11,404 nt of DNA, taken from an uncultured Erysipelotrichaceae bacterium. GTDB lineage: Bacteria > Bacillota_I > Bacilli_A > RF39 > UBA660. The notes beneath the pieces are model-generated. The model saw only the letters and a list, made by a program, of their open reading frames with translations, had not been told where the DNA came from and did no database searches. Numbering within the stretch: position 1 is the stretch's first letter; every line of letters starts with the position of its first letter. Below, one piece after another: positions 1 to 6,997 of this stretch. The translations under genes were made by a program, and so were the position numbers. The stretch covers positions 1-11,404 of the forward strand of contig CADBMU010000071.1 in NCBI GenBank assembly GCA_902795845.1, read 5' to 3'.

Positions 1-82
1 AAAATCTGTATACAAAAATATAAAAATTGGTAAAGTTATTTTTAACAATTTTCAAAATCTGTTAAATTTCAAAAAATTTTAA

Positions 83-2608
83 TTATTTTAATAATTCTTC
101 CAAATTTTTTTCTTCTTCTAATAATTTAGCTTTTTCACTCTCAACTAAACTTGCCGGAGCTTTATTGACATAATTTTCATTAGCAAGTAATTTTTTACGT
201 CTTGCAATACTATTTTTTAAATTTTCAATATTTTTGTTTTTTAAAGCAATTTCTTCTTCTGTAATTACTTTTTCAAAGTAAATAGTTGCTTTTATATCTC
301 CACTTGAAACTTGGTAAGAGTTAACATCTAAAGGCTCAGTTATAATATTATCAGTTAATTTTAACATTTTAATAATTATCTCATCATCAGTATTAATCAT
401 TACTTTTGCATCTTTACTAATATTGTTTTCTGCTTTTATATTTCTAAAATTTTTAATGAAATCAATCTTATTATCAACTTCTTTTTCTTCAATATCAAAG
501 ATATATTCTTTATTTGCTACTGGATATTTTGAAATCATAATTGATTCACACTCTTTAATTGGTAGAATACTATATATTTCTTCAGTTACAAATGGCATAA
601 ATGGATGTAATAATTTTAAAATACCAGTTAAAACGTAACATAATACTGATTTTGTAGAAATACTATCTAAATTAAATTTAGCAAATTCTATATAATTACT
701 ACAAAAATCATCATAAATAAAATTATATGTTTCAGATCCAACTAAATTAAATTCATATTTATCCATATGTTTAATAGTACTTTCTACTAATTTTTCATAC
801 TTAGTTAATATCCATTTATCTTCTTTAGATAAATTATCTAATTTAATTTCTTTTAAGTCTTCTATATTCATTAAAACAAAACGAGAAGCATTCCATATTT
901 TATTAATATAATTCCATGTAGATGTCATTTTTATTTCATCAAATCTTAAATCTGTTCCAAAAGCACAATCCGTATTTAAATAATATCTTAATGCATCTGT
1001 TCCATATTTTTCAATCATATCAAAAGGATCAACACCATTACCAAGAGATTTAGACATTTTTCTTCCTTCTTTATCTCTAACAAGTCCATGAATTACACAA
1101 TCTTTAAATGGTCTTTTTCCAGTAAGTTCAAGTGATTGGAAAGTCATTCTATTAACCCAAAAAGGAATAATATCATAACCTGTTACTAAACAGTCATTTG
1201 GAAAGAATTTTCTCATATCTTCAGTTTCTTCTGGCCATCCAAGCGTTGAGAAAGGCCATAATGCTGATGAGAACCATGTATCTAGTACATCTTCGTCTTG
1301 AACCCATCCATCACCTTCTGGTGGAGTTAGTCCAACATAAACTTCTTCGCCTTTATACCATGCAGGTATTCTATGTCCCCACCATAATTGACGAGAAATA
1401 CACCAATCATATGTTATTTCCATCCAGTGATTCATAGTTTTTTCATATCTTTCAGGGAAAAAATTAACTTTTGTATCTTTATTTTTTTGATTTTCAAGAA
1501 CATGATCAGCAAGTCCACGCATCTTAACAAACCATTGCTTTTTTATCATTGGTTCTACCATAGCACCTGTACGTTCTGAATGACCAACTTCATGAACAAG
1601 AGGTTCTACTTCAAGTAGTAATCCTGCTTTTTCTAAATCTTTTAATACTTCTTCACGACATTCTTCACGAGTTAATCCAACATATTTTTTAGGACAAAAT
1701 TCATTCATAGTTGCATCATCATTCATGATACAAATTCTTTCAAGATTGTGTCTATTACCTACTTCAAAATCATTAGGGTCATGAGCTGGAGTAATTTTAA
1801 CAACTCCTGTGCCTTTAGTCATGTCAGCATGTTCATCAGCAATAACTGGAATAACTTTATTCATAAATGGTAATTCAACATTAAGTCCAATATATTTTTT
1901 ATATCTTTCATCTTCGCTATTTACAGCAACAGCAGTATCACCAAATAAAGTTTCAGGTCTTGTAGTAGCAACATCTAAATACTCTTCACTATTTTCTATT
2001 TTGTATTTTATATGATAAAAAGCACTCTTTTCTTCACTAAATACTACTTCTTCATTAGATAATGCTGTCCCTGCTACAGGATCCCAGTTAATTATTTTTT
2101 CACCACGATATATAAGTCCTTTATTGTAATAGTCTACAAATACTTTTGTAACAGCATGATTAAGTCCTTCATCAAGGGTAAATCTTTCACGTGAATAATC
2201 TACAGATACACCCATTGCAGCCCACTGTTTACGAATATTATCACCATATTCATGAGTCCATTCCCAACAAGAATCTAAGAATTTTTCGCGTCCATACTCA
2301 TACTTATCAATACCATTTTCTTTTAATTTCTTAACAACTTTTGCTTCAGTTGCTATGGCAGCATGATCCATTCCAGGAAGCCATAATGTATCAAAACCTT
2401 GCATTCTTTTATATCTTATAATTGCATCTTGAATAGCTACATTATAAGCATGTCCAATATGTAATTTACCAGTAACATTTGGTGGTGGAATTACAATACA
2501 GTATGGATTTGCTCCTTTATTTTTTCCAGCCTCAAAATAACCATGATCTTTCCAAAATTCATATTTGTTTACTTCAACTTTTTTATGATCATATTTTGTT
2601 TCTAACAT
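83..2608 (-). CDS. valS: Valine--tRNA ligase (ValRS)
   Basis: Class I aminoacyl-tRNA synthetase that charges tRNA-Val with valine in the cytoplasm. Visible in the 841-residue product: PPPNVTGKLHIGH near the N-terminus, with the HIGH signature at residues 50-53. The CP1 editing domain, which removes mischarged threonine, spans roughly residues 190-345 (TTRPETLFGDTAV at 215-227, GTGVVKITPAHDPNDFEVG at 266-284). WCISRQLWWGHRIPAW is at 402-417, VLDTWFSSALWPFSTLGWP at 441-459 and the KMSKS loop at 517-521. An anticodon-binding helical domain (HPFMPFVTEEIY) follows, and about the last 65 residues form the charged coiled-coil tRNA-binding arm typical of ValRS. The GHSERTG segment lacks zinc-binding cysteines, as in other Bacillota ValRS. 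The length is slightly below the usual 880 or so residues. The ATG has an AAGAGGT ribosome binding site (2614-2620) and lies directly behind a valine T-box leader, which supports the specificity. No convincing terminator is visible in bases 1-82. Confidence 0.98.
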   Translation of the reverse strand: MLETKYDHKKVEVNKYEFWKDHGYFEAGKNKGANPYCIVIPPPNVTGKLHIGHAYNVAIQDAIIRYKRMQGFDTLWLPGMDHAAIATEAKVVKKLKENGIDKYEYGREKFLDSCWEWTHEYGDNIRKQWAAMGVSVDYSRERFTLDEGLNHAVTKVFVDYYNKGLIYRGEKIINWDPVAGTALSNEEVVFSEEKSAFYHIKYKIENSEEYLDVATTRPETLFGDTAVAVNSEDERYKKYIGLNVELPFMNKVIPVIADEHADMTKGTGVVKITPAHDPNDFEVGNRHNLERICIMNDDATMNEFCPKKYVGLTREECREEVLKDLEKAGLLLEVEPLVHEVGHSERTGAMVEPMIKKQWFVKMRGLADHVLENQKNKDTKVNFFPERYEKTMNHWMEITYDWCISRQLWWGHRIPAWYKGEEVYVGLTPPEGDGWVQDEDVLDTWFSSALWPFSTLGWPEETEDMRKFFPNDCLVTGYDIIPFWVNRMTFQSLELTGKRPFKDCVIHGLVRDKEGRKMSKSLGNGVDPFDMIEKYGTDALRYYLNTDCAFGTDLRFDEIKMTSTWNYINKIWNASRFVLMNIEDLKEIKLDNLSKEDKWILTKYEKLVESTIKHMDKYEFNLVGSETYNFIYDDFCSNYIEFAKFNLDSISTKSVLCYVLTGILKLLHPFMPFVTEEIYSILPIKECESIMISKYPVANKEYIFDIEEKEVDNKIDFIKNFRNIKAENNISKDAKVMINTDDEIIIKMLKLTDNIITEPLDVNSYQVSSGDIKATIYFEKVITEEEIALKNKNIENLKNSIARRKKLLANENYVNKAPASLVESEKAKLLEEEKNLEELLK

Positions 2609-2623
2609 AAAATACCTCTTTCT

Positions 2624-2674
2624 AAAATAAAAAGGTGGTACCTAAAGGACGACATAATGCCGTGGTACCACCTT
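2624..2674 (-). terminator. T-box intrinsic terminator of the valS leader
   Basis: AAGGTGGTACC (2664-2674) pairs perfectly over 11 bp with GGTACCACCTT (2632-2642), and the following minus-strand sequence is T5-A-T4 (2624-2633). The 5' arm contains the T-box bulge and the antiterminator's lower strand, so terminator and antiterminator cannot form together. This is the OFF state when tRNA-Val is charged. Confidence 0.94.
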
Positions 2675-2838
2675 ATTTAAACTTATTTTTTTAACGCACA
2701 TAATGCGGATATAACTTACTATAATTTCAGTCATTCAACTCCAAAGCTACCTTCTTATATACAAGAATATTAACTTACACCAAACGTTAACTCTCTTTAA
2801 TTTTGTATATAATACTCCTCTTTTTCTTCGTTTTTACA
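2624..2838 (-). promoter_or_regulatory. T-box riboswitch leader of valS (tRNA-Val sensing)
   Basis: Read on the minus strand, this untranslated leader has the full set of T-box landmarks. Stem I starts near 2838 and carries AGAGAG followed by a distal hairpin region (GTTAAC...GTTAAT). A long helix pairs TATATACAA with TTGTATATA. The specifier is GTA at 2748-2750, followed by a purine in the context AAGGTAGCTTTGGAG; GUA is a valine codon and would be read by tRNA-Val(UAC). After it come the CTGAA and AGTAAG linker elements and a stem III hairpin CGCAU/GUGCG (about 2695-2707). The antiterminator is AAGG, the bulge UGGUACC (2664-2670), ACGGCA, loop UUA, UGUCGU, CCUU, covering 2645-2674. UGGU in the bulge is complementary to an ACCA 3' end. 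Uncharged tRNA-Val is expected to stabilise the antiterminator and allow valS transcription. The identity is clear; the exact 5' end is inferred from the promoter. Confidence 0.95.
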
Positions 2839-2844
2839 AATTAT

Positions 2845-2873
2845 ATATTATCTTATTTTTTATAAAATATCAA
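2845..2873 (-). promoter_or_regulatory. Likely sigma-A promoter of the valS T-box transcript
   Basis: On the minus strand, TTGATA (2868-2873) is followed after exactly 17 bases by TAATAT (2845-2850). This predicts a start near 2838, just where stem I begins. The -35 hexamer lies within the last codons of the upstream gene, whose stop is at 2860-2862. A TATAAT also occurs about 5 bases further downstream but with poor spacing. The call rests on the hexamers and their position only. Confidence 0.65.
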
Positions 2874-3801
2874 TAGTTTGTTTAATTTCATTATCAATTT
2901 TAATTTCTAGTTTATTATCGCTATTAACAGTAGTTTCTATAACACTTTCGTCATTAGTAGCAAATGTATTTGAAACTATACTAAGTGTATTACCATCCAA
3001 AATATAATAATTATTATTAATATCTTTTACTTCAATATATTTTGAAATATAATTTAAATATTTATAACTACCATTTAATCTTAATGTACCATTATAATTA
3101 TAAAGATTATAATTATCATTTTTGGTAATGAAAGTTTTAGTATCAAAATCAACGATTGGGTTTAGCATTTTTTCAGTAAAAATTGCTTCATTAACATCTG
3201 TCAAAAACCAAGTATTATCTTTTTTTACAATAAATGTATCTGATGAAATTTTATTAGTTTCTAAGTCAATGTCATTTTGCAACCCTATAAAATCATAAGT
3301 AAATGGTAAGATTGTTTTAACTTCACTATTAGAAATCTCAATTACTCCATATTTTCCAGTAACACCAGCAACTATATAATAATTATTATTTATACCAACG
3401 CCATAATTTTTAACACTTTTATACATTGCAACTGATTTATTATCTTTTATATCATATAGATTTATTAAACCAACATTATCTTTATAATCAGCTATAAAAG
3501 CATATCTATTATTAATTAATTTAGTATCACTTATATCACTTTTATAATAATTAATATTATACTCTTCATCATCAATTGTTTGTTTTGCATAAGAACAATT
3601 TTTAAAATTGCATTTATAATTTCCTATTAAATCTCCAACTTCATTATAAAAATATAATTTATTGTCATAATGAAATAATTTAGAAGGATTATCTACATTT
3701 TTAATTTCCTTATTATAGATAATCCCCATTACAGTTAGAGGTAATGTTATTACTAAAAGTATTATTGATATTATAAGTGCACCCTTTTTATACTTATTCA
3801 T
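2860..3801 (-). CDS. Membrane-anchored single-module WG-repeat-like protein, function unknown
   Basis: Not a recognised named family. The 313-residue product has a short basic N-terminus (MNKYKK), one hydrophobic segment at about residues 7-29, and then an extracytoplasmic region rich in Asn, Asp, Tyr and Lys (positive-inside orientation). The outer part is one copy of a module found twice in the preceding gene. In order it shows LIGNYKC with a second Cys (C64, C69), RYAFIADY (99-106), LINLYDI (112-118), the WG-repeat-like KYGVIEIS...ILPFTYDFI (150-172), WFLTDVNE (198-205) and YNLYNYNG (231-238). The alternating hydrophobic/polar pattern suggests beta-strands, possibly a propeller. No catalytic motif and no lipobox are visible. 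The ATG overlaps the upstream stop by 8 bases and uses AAGGAGG (3807-3813) inside that gene, so translation is very likely coupled. No terminator separates it from the valS leader. Confidence 0.85.
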   Translation of the reverse strand: MNKYKKGALIISIILLVITLPLTVMGIIYNKEIKNVDNPSKLFHYDNKLYFYNEVGDLIGNYKCNFKNCSYAKQTIDDEEYNINYYKSDISDTKLINNRYAFIADYKDNVGLINLYDIKDNKSVAMYKSVKNYGVGINNNYYIVAGVTGKYGVIEISNSEVKTILPFTYDFIGLQNDIDLETNKISSDTFIVKKDNTWFLTDVNEAIFTEKMLNPIVDFDTKTFITKNDNYNLYNYNGTLRLNGSYKYLNYISKYIEVKDINNNYYILDGNTLSIVSNTFATNDESVIETTVNSDNKLEIKIDNEIKQTIDIL

Positions 3802-5992
3802 TTAATCCTCCTTCATTAGTTGAATTTTCACTACTATTTTGTGTTGTTTCAATTAAAGAATATACACTACTTATATAATTACCATCTTTTAAAATACTAA
3901 CGTTGGCAGTAGTTGATGTAAAAGATATTCTAAATGCTAAAGCTCCCTCACCATAATATTTATCACTTGCAAGTTGTATAGAATCTTTTATTAAAGCTTT
4001 AGATGGATCGGTGTAAGCATAAATATTTAATTTATTTGTTGAATCTACAGTAGCAAAATAATTATCATAAAGTTCTATATATTTGCTACCAGTAGTATTA
4101 ATTTTATTTCCATTATAATCATATACATAATACATATTATTTTCTATTGCTTTAATATATTTAGTATTATATCCTCTAATTTTAGCATTAATTTTTTTAG
4201 AAATTTCTTTACCACTATTATCAACTAAAATATAACCATCATTATTAACTAAATAATAATTTCCAATTATTTCTAATGAAGAATAGTTAAATGGTAAAAC
4301 TGAAGATACTCCACTATCACTAATTTTTACAATACCATATTTATTCTTATTATTTTTAGCTATTATATTTATATTAGATTCTGTTTGTAATGAAGGTTCA
4401 TTAATATTTGTATTTAATGTTGAATTAACACTTAAATATTTAGAAATTACTTTTTTAGTACTTAAATCATATAAGACAATATTTGTATTACCTTCACTTA
4501 CAGCATTTGGATTATCTTTTATAAAGACAAAACGATGATTTAAAATTGGAATCATACCACTGCTTGTTGTAGAAGACATATCATTATCAGATTTTAAGGC
4601 ACTATCACTAGCAATATAACAATTTTCAAAACTAGTTGAATTTTCACTCAAAATATTTTTATTAGTACATTTATATTCCCCAATTAAATTAGTTTTATCA
4701 GGGTTATCATAGATATATAATATTCCATCAAAATAATTAACATATTTTGATGTTGCTGATATTTTTCCTTCTATTTTACTTATTACATAATCTTTAGAAT
4801 CAATTGTTAGTGTTATAGAAGTAGTATTATCTTTAACTGAAAATGCTTCATAAGTATCACTTAATTTATTATCTTCATCATAAATATATAATTTTTGATA
4901 ATATTTGTATTTATTATTGATATCAAAACCATTTTCAGTAAATTTAGCTCCATCACTTGTATTTAAAAATACCTTTTTATCTTTAATAAACAAATTATAA
5001 TCATTTAATAATTTTATATAATCAAAACTATCATCATATACTAAATTATTTTTATAATCATATAGATAATATTTACCTTCATCATCAACTGCTACTAAGT
5101 ATTTATCATTATAGTTAACAATATCCATTGAAATAGCCTTAGTATAAATCTTTTCATTTAAATCTATTAAATAATTACGACCACTTTCATTTGCAATTAT
5201 CAAATTTTTATCATTATCACTTATAATTGCTAAATTATCATAATTAAATTGTATTTTAGTAAGTACTTCATCATTTAATTCAATGATTCCATAAGAACCA
5301 GTATAATCTTTTACAATAGCATAATTATCTTTAATATATTTAATTGCATTATATTCTTCTAATGTTTTAGCATCTGTTATATCATATAAATTAACTTTTT
5401 CATCGTCTTCTTTTTTAGAATCATGGATAAAAACATATTTATCATTAATTATTGTAGATCTTGTCTCAAGAATATTACCTTCTTCATCAATTTTTTTAGG
5501 ATTATCTATTTTTTCGTCTTTTTCATAATATGCAACATAACATAATTTTTCATCTTTGTTTTTACAATTATATTTACCAAGTTCTTTATCTTTATCACCT
5601 AAAAGAATTAATTTACCATTTTCATAGCGATAATTATCAGCTTCTAAAATAACATCTTCTTTTTTCTCTACTTTATTATCTTTTTTATTATTTAATACTA
5701 AAAAAGTTATTAAACCAATTATTGCAAGTAATATAATTACTATGATTACTATAATTCCTACTTTTTTCTTTTTACTAAAAGATTGCCATTTTTCTTTTAT
5801 TTTATCTTTTAATTTTTTCTTTACTTTAACATCTTCAATATTATCAGTAAGTTTTTCAATTCCATCAATTGTTTCTCCAACTCGATCTAAATCCTCATTT
5901 ATTGATTGAATTTCTGAAGCAAAATCAAGAACATTATCATCACTTTTTGGTATATCATTTAACGTTTCTAATTCTTTAGTTATTTCATCCAT
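3794..5992 (-). CDS. Membrane-anchored two-module WG-repeat-like protein, function unknown
   Basis: Not a recognised named family. The 732-residue product starts with an acidic, helical and probably coiled-coil cytoplasmic region (residues 1-65), then a basic stretch ending in KKKK (74-77), one transmembrane helix (about 78-100) and some 630 extracytoplasmic residues. These contain two copies of one module. Copy A (about 118-350) has GKYNC (C143), C151, KYVFIHD (185-191), VNLYDIT (200-206) and SYGIIELN (233-240). Copy B (about 417-660) has GEYKC (C442), C458, RFVFIKD (487-493), IVLYDLS (505-511) and KYGIVKIS...VLPFNYSSL (551-573). The YGI...P..Y pattern resembles WG repeats, without the tryptophan. 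Each copy is followed by a beta-rich tail, and the C-terminus is Ser/Asn/Glu-rich. The start has AAAGGAG (6001-6007) at good spacing, and an extended -10 promoter lies upstream. A surface sensor, scaffold or binding protein is plausible, but nothing proves it. Confidence 0.87.
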   Translation of the reverse strand: MDEITKELETLNDIPKSDDNVLDFASEIQSINEDLDRVGETIDGIEKLTDNIEDVKVKKKLKDKIKEKWQSFSKKKKVGIIVIIVIILLAIIGLITFLVLNNKKDNKVEKKEDVILEADNYRYENGKLILLGDKDKELGKYNCKNKDEKLCYVAYYEKDEKIDNPKKIDEEGNILETRSTIINDKYVFIHDSKKEDDEKVNLYDITDAKTLEEYNAIKYIKDNYAIVKDYTGSYGIIELNDEVLTKIQFNYDNLAIISDNDKNLIIANESGRNYLIDLNEKIYTKAISMDIVNYNDKYLVAVDDEGKYYLYDYKNNLVYDDSFDYIKLLNDYNLFIKDKKVFLNTSDGAKFTENGFDINNKYKYYQKLYIYDEDNKLSDTYEAFSVKDNTTSITLTIDSKDYVISKIEGKISATSKYVNYFDGILYIYDNPDKTNLIGEYKCTNKNILSENSTSFENCYIASDSALKSDNDMSSTTSSGMIPILNHRFVFIKDNPNAVSEGNTNIVLYDLSTKKVISKYLSVNSTLNTNINEPSLQTESNINIIAKNNKNKYGIVKISDSGVSSVLPFNYSSLEIIGNYYLVNNDGYILVDNSGKEISKKINAKIRGYNTKYIKAIENNMYYVYDYNGNKINTTGSKYIELYDNYFATVDSTNKLNIYAYTDPSKALIKDSIQLASDKYYGEGALAFRISFTSTTANVSILKDGNYISSVYSLIETTQNSSENSTNEGGLNE
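3807..3813 (-). promoter_or_regulatory. Ribosome binding site inside the upstream gene (coupled start)
   Basis: AAGGAGG lies in the Glu-Gly-Gly codons at the end of the larger WG-repeat-like gene, 5 bases before the ATG at 3799-3801. Together with the ATGAATAA overlap of start and stop, it fixes the start of the smaller gene and indicates translational coupling. Confidence 0.85.
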
Positions 5993-6018
5993 AATAAAAA
6001 CTCCTTTATCTTAATAAG

Positions 6019-6027
6019 ATTATAACA
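6019..6027 (-). promoter_or_regulatory. Extended -10 promoter of the WG-repeat-like gene pair
   Basis: On the minus strand TGTTATAAT (TGN plus a consensus TATAAT at 6019-6024) lies about 26 bases upstream of the 5992 start codon. The region 17 bases further up is only a T-run, so there is no good -35 hexamer, which fits an extended -10 promoter. The transcript would have a short leader containing AAAGGAG at 6001-6007. Confidence 0.6.
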
Positions 6028-6070
6028 TAATTATAAAAGTAAAAAAAGATTATTTTTTGCATATATTCAT

Positions 6071-6099
6071 TTGACTTTAATATATTTTTATAGTAAAAT
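6071..6099 (+). promoter_or_regulatory. Sigma-A promoter of rpmB
   Basis: TTGACT (6071-6076) and TAAAAT (6094-6099) are separated by exactly 17 bases. The predicted start near 6106 leaves a leader of about 27 bases with a strong GAGGTGA ribosome binding site at 6121-6127. Confidence 0.8.
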
Positions 6100-6132
6100 C
6101 TTTAAAGAAGAGCGAAAGTTGAGGTGACTTAA

Positions 6133-6294
6133 ATGGCAACAAAAATAACAAATAAAAAACCTTTGTCAGTTAATTTAAGAAGTAAAGCATGTAATGCTAC
6201 TAAAAGCAGACAAAAACCAAATTTACAAAAGAAAACAATCGATGGTAAAAAAGTAATTATTAGTTCTAGAGAAGCAAGAACTTTATCTAAATAA
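6133..6294 (+). CDS. rpmB: 50S ribosomal protein L28 (bL28), short form
   Basis: A 53-residue basic protein of the large ribosomal subunit. The stretch SVNLRSKACNATKSRQKPNLQK (split here as SVNLRSKACNATK at 12-24 and SRQKPNLQK at 25-33) aligns with the SGNxRSHAxNxxKRxxxxNLQK core of bL28. IDGKKVIISSREARTLSK (36-53) matches the C-terminal (V)DGKxxxVxVSARALKSGK region. The usual length is about 62 residues; this copy is shorter at both ends and lacks the N-terminal CxxTGK motif. It is the only plus-strand gene in the window and has its own promoter, ribosome binding site and terminator. It converges on the rlmN-rpe operon. In B. subtilis rpmB likewise lies opposite the prkC-rsgA-rpe cluster, which supports the call. 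Confidence 0.93.
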   Translation: MATKITNKKPLSVNLRSKACNATKSRQKPNLQKKTIDGKKVIISSREARTLSK

Positions 6295-6315
6295 TAGACA
6301 TTAGTCTATTTTTTT
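6294..6315 (+). terminator. Intrinsic terminator of rpmB
   Basis: ATAGAC (6294-6299), loop ATTA, GTCTAT (6304-6309) form a perfect 6-bp hairpin running into a T7 tract. The hairpin begins at the last base of the rpmB stop codon. Confidence 0.87.
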
Positions 6316-6320
6316 ATATC

Positions 6321-6349
6321 AAAAAAAATCCCACATTTTTGTGAGATTT
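6321..6349 (-). terminator. Intrinsic terminator of the rlmN-prpC-prkC-rsgA-rpe operon
   Basis: On the minus strand AAATCTCAC (6341-6349) pairs with GTGGGATTT (6326-6334), nine pairs including one G-U, around a 6-base loop, and is followed by a run of T (6321-6328). It starts directly after the rpe stop codon. With the rpmB terminator it insulates the two convergent transcripts. Confidence 0.88.
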
Positions 6350-6988
6350 TTATTTTCTTAATAAGTTAATTCTTTCATTGTAGTTTTCATGACGGCAAAC
6401 ATAAGAACCACTAACTATTATGTTTGCTCCACTATCACGACACTTTATGGCCGAATATTCATTTAAACCACCATCAACACTAATCATGAATTTATAACCT
6501 TTATTATATTTTAAGTCATTTAAATCTTCTACTTTTTCTAACATATCGAAAATAAATCTTTGACCTCCTGCACCAGGTTCAACAGACATTACAAGTATTA
6601 AATCTATATCATTATAATATGGTTCTAAATATGATATGTCAGTATTAGGTTTAATTGAAATACCGACCTTTATACCGTAAGATTTAATTAATTTAATTGT
6701 TTCTTTTATATCTGTTTTACTTTCTAAATGAAAAGTAATATATTCAGGTTTTAAAGTACTTAAATCTTTAATATATTTTTCTGGCTCATAGACCATTAAA
6801 TGAATATCTAATGGTTTTTTTGTATCTTTTAAATCTTCTAATGTTTCTTCTATATAAAAATTTCTTTTAGGAACAAACATTCCATCCATTAAATCAACAT
6901 GAATCATATCAGCATTAGAATTATCAATTAATCTTATTGTACTCTTTTTATCAAAAATACTACTTAAATATGATACAGATATTTTCAT
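6350..6988 (-). CDS. rpe: Ribulose-phosphate 3-epimerase family protein
   Basis: A TIM-barrel epimerase that should interconvert D-ribulose 5-phosphate and D-xylulose 5-phosphate in the pentose phosphate pathway. In the 212 residues the four metal ligands of the family can be placed: H30 and D32 in IHVDLMDGMFVP (29-40), H63 in LDIHLMV (60-66) and D172 in SVDGG (170-174). The phosphate-binding segments LVMSVEPGAGGQRF (132-145) and IIVSGSYV (190-197) are present. Deviations from common Rpe: SVSYLSS replaces SILSAD, FVPKRN replaces FVPN, and EPGAGG replaces NPGFGG. A related sugar-phosphate epimerase such as the allulose 6-phosphate type is therefore possible, but the rsgA neighbourhood favours Rpe. 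The start uses AGGAGGG (6992-6998), only 9 bases after the rsgA stop. It is the last gene of the operon, and a terminator follows at once. Confidence 0.93.
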   Translation of the reverse strand: MKISVSYLSSIFDKKSTIRLIDNSNADMIHVDLMDGMFVPKRNFYIEETLEDLKDTKKPLDIHLMVYEPEKYIKDLSTLKPEYITFHLESKTDIKETIKLIKSYGIKVGISIKPNTDISYLEPYYNDIDLILVMSVEPGAGGQRFIFDMLEKVEDLNDLKYNKGYKFMISVDGGLNEYSAIKCRDSGANIIVSGSYVCRHENYNERINLLRK

Positions 6989-6997
6989 GAGCCCTCC

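Noticed and set aside
41..66. Inverted repeat TTTAACA / TGTTAAA downstream of valS as a possible valS terminator
   Set aside because: Only one G-C pair, a bulged G, and no T-tract follows on the minus strand. Such repeats are expected by chance in DNA this AT-rich.
423..2015. Several plus-strand open frames of 60-80 codons across valS
   Set aside because: All lie antisense inside a fully conserved valS, have no ribosome binding site or recognisable product, and read like antisense translations.
2860..5992. Lipoprotein reading of the two surface proteins
   Set aside because: Neither has a lipobox cysteine after its hydrophobic segment. The segments look like uncleaved N-terminal anchors.
2860..5992. 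Recent phage or transposon origin of the surface-protein pair
   Set aside because: No integrase, transposase, inverted terminal repeats or target duplication is visible. Base composition looks similar to the flanking housekeeping genes, and the pair fits neatly between regulated neighbours.
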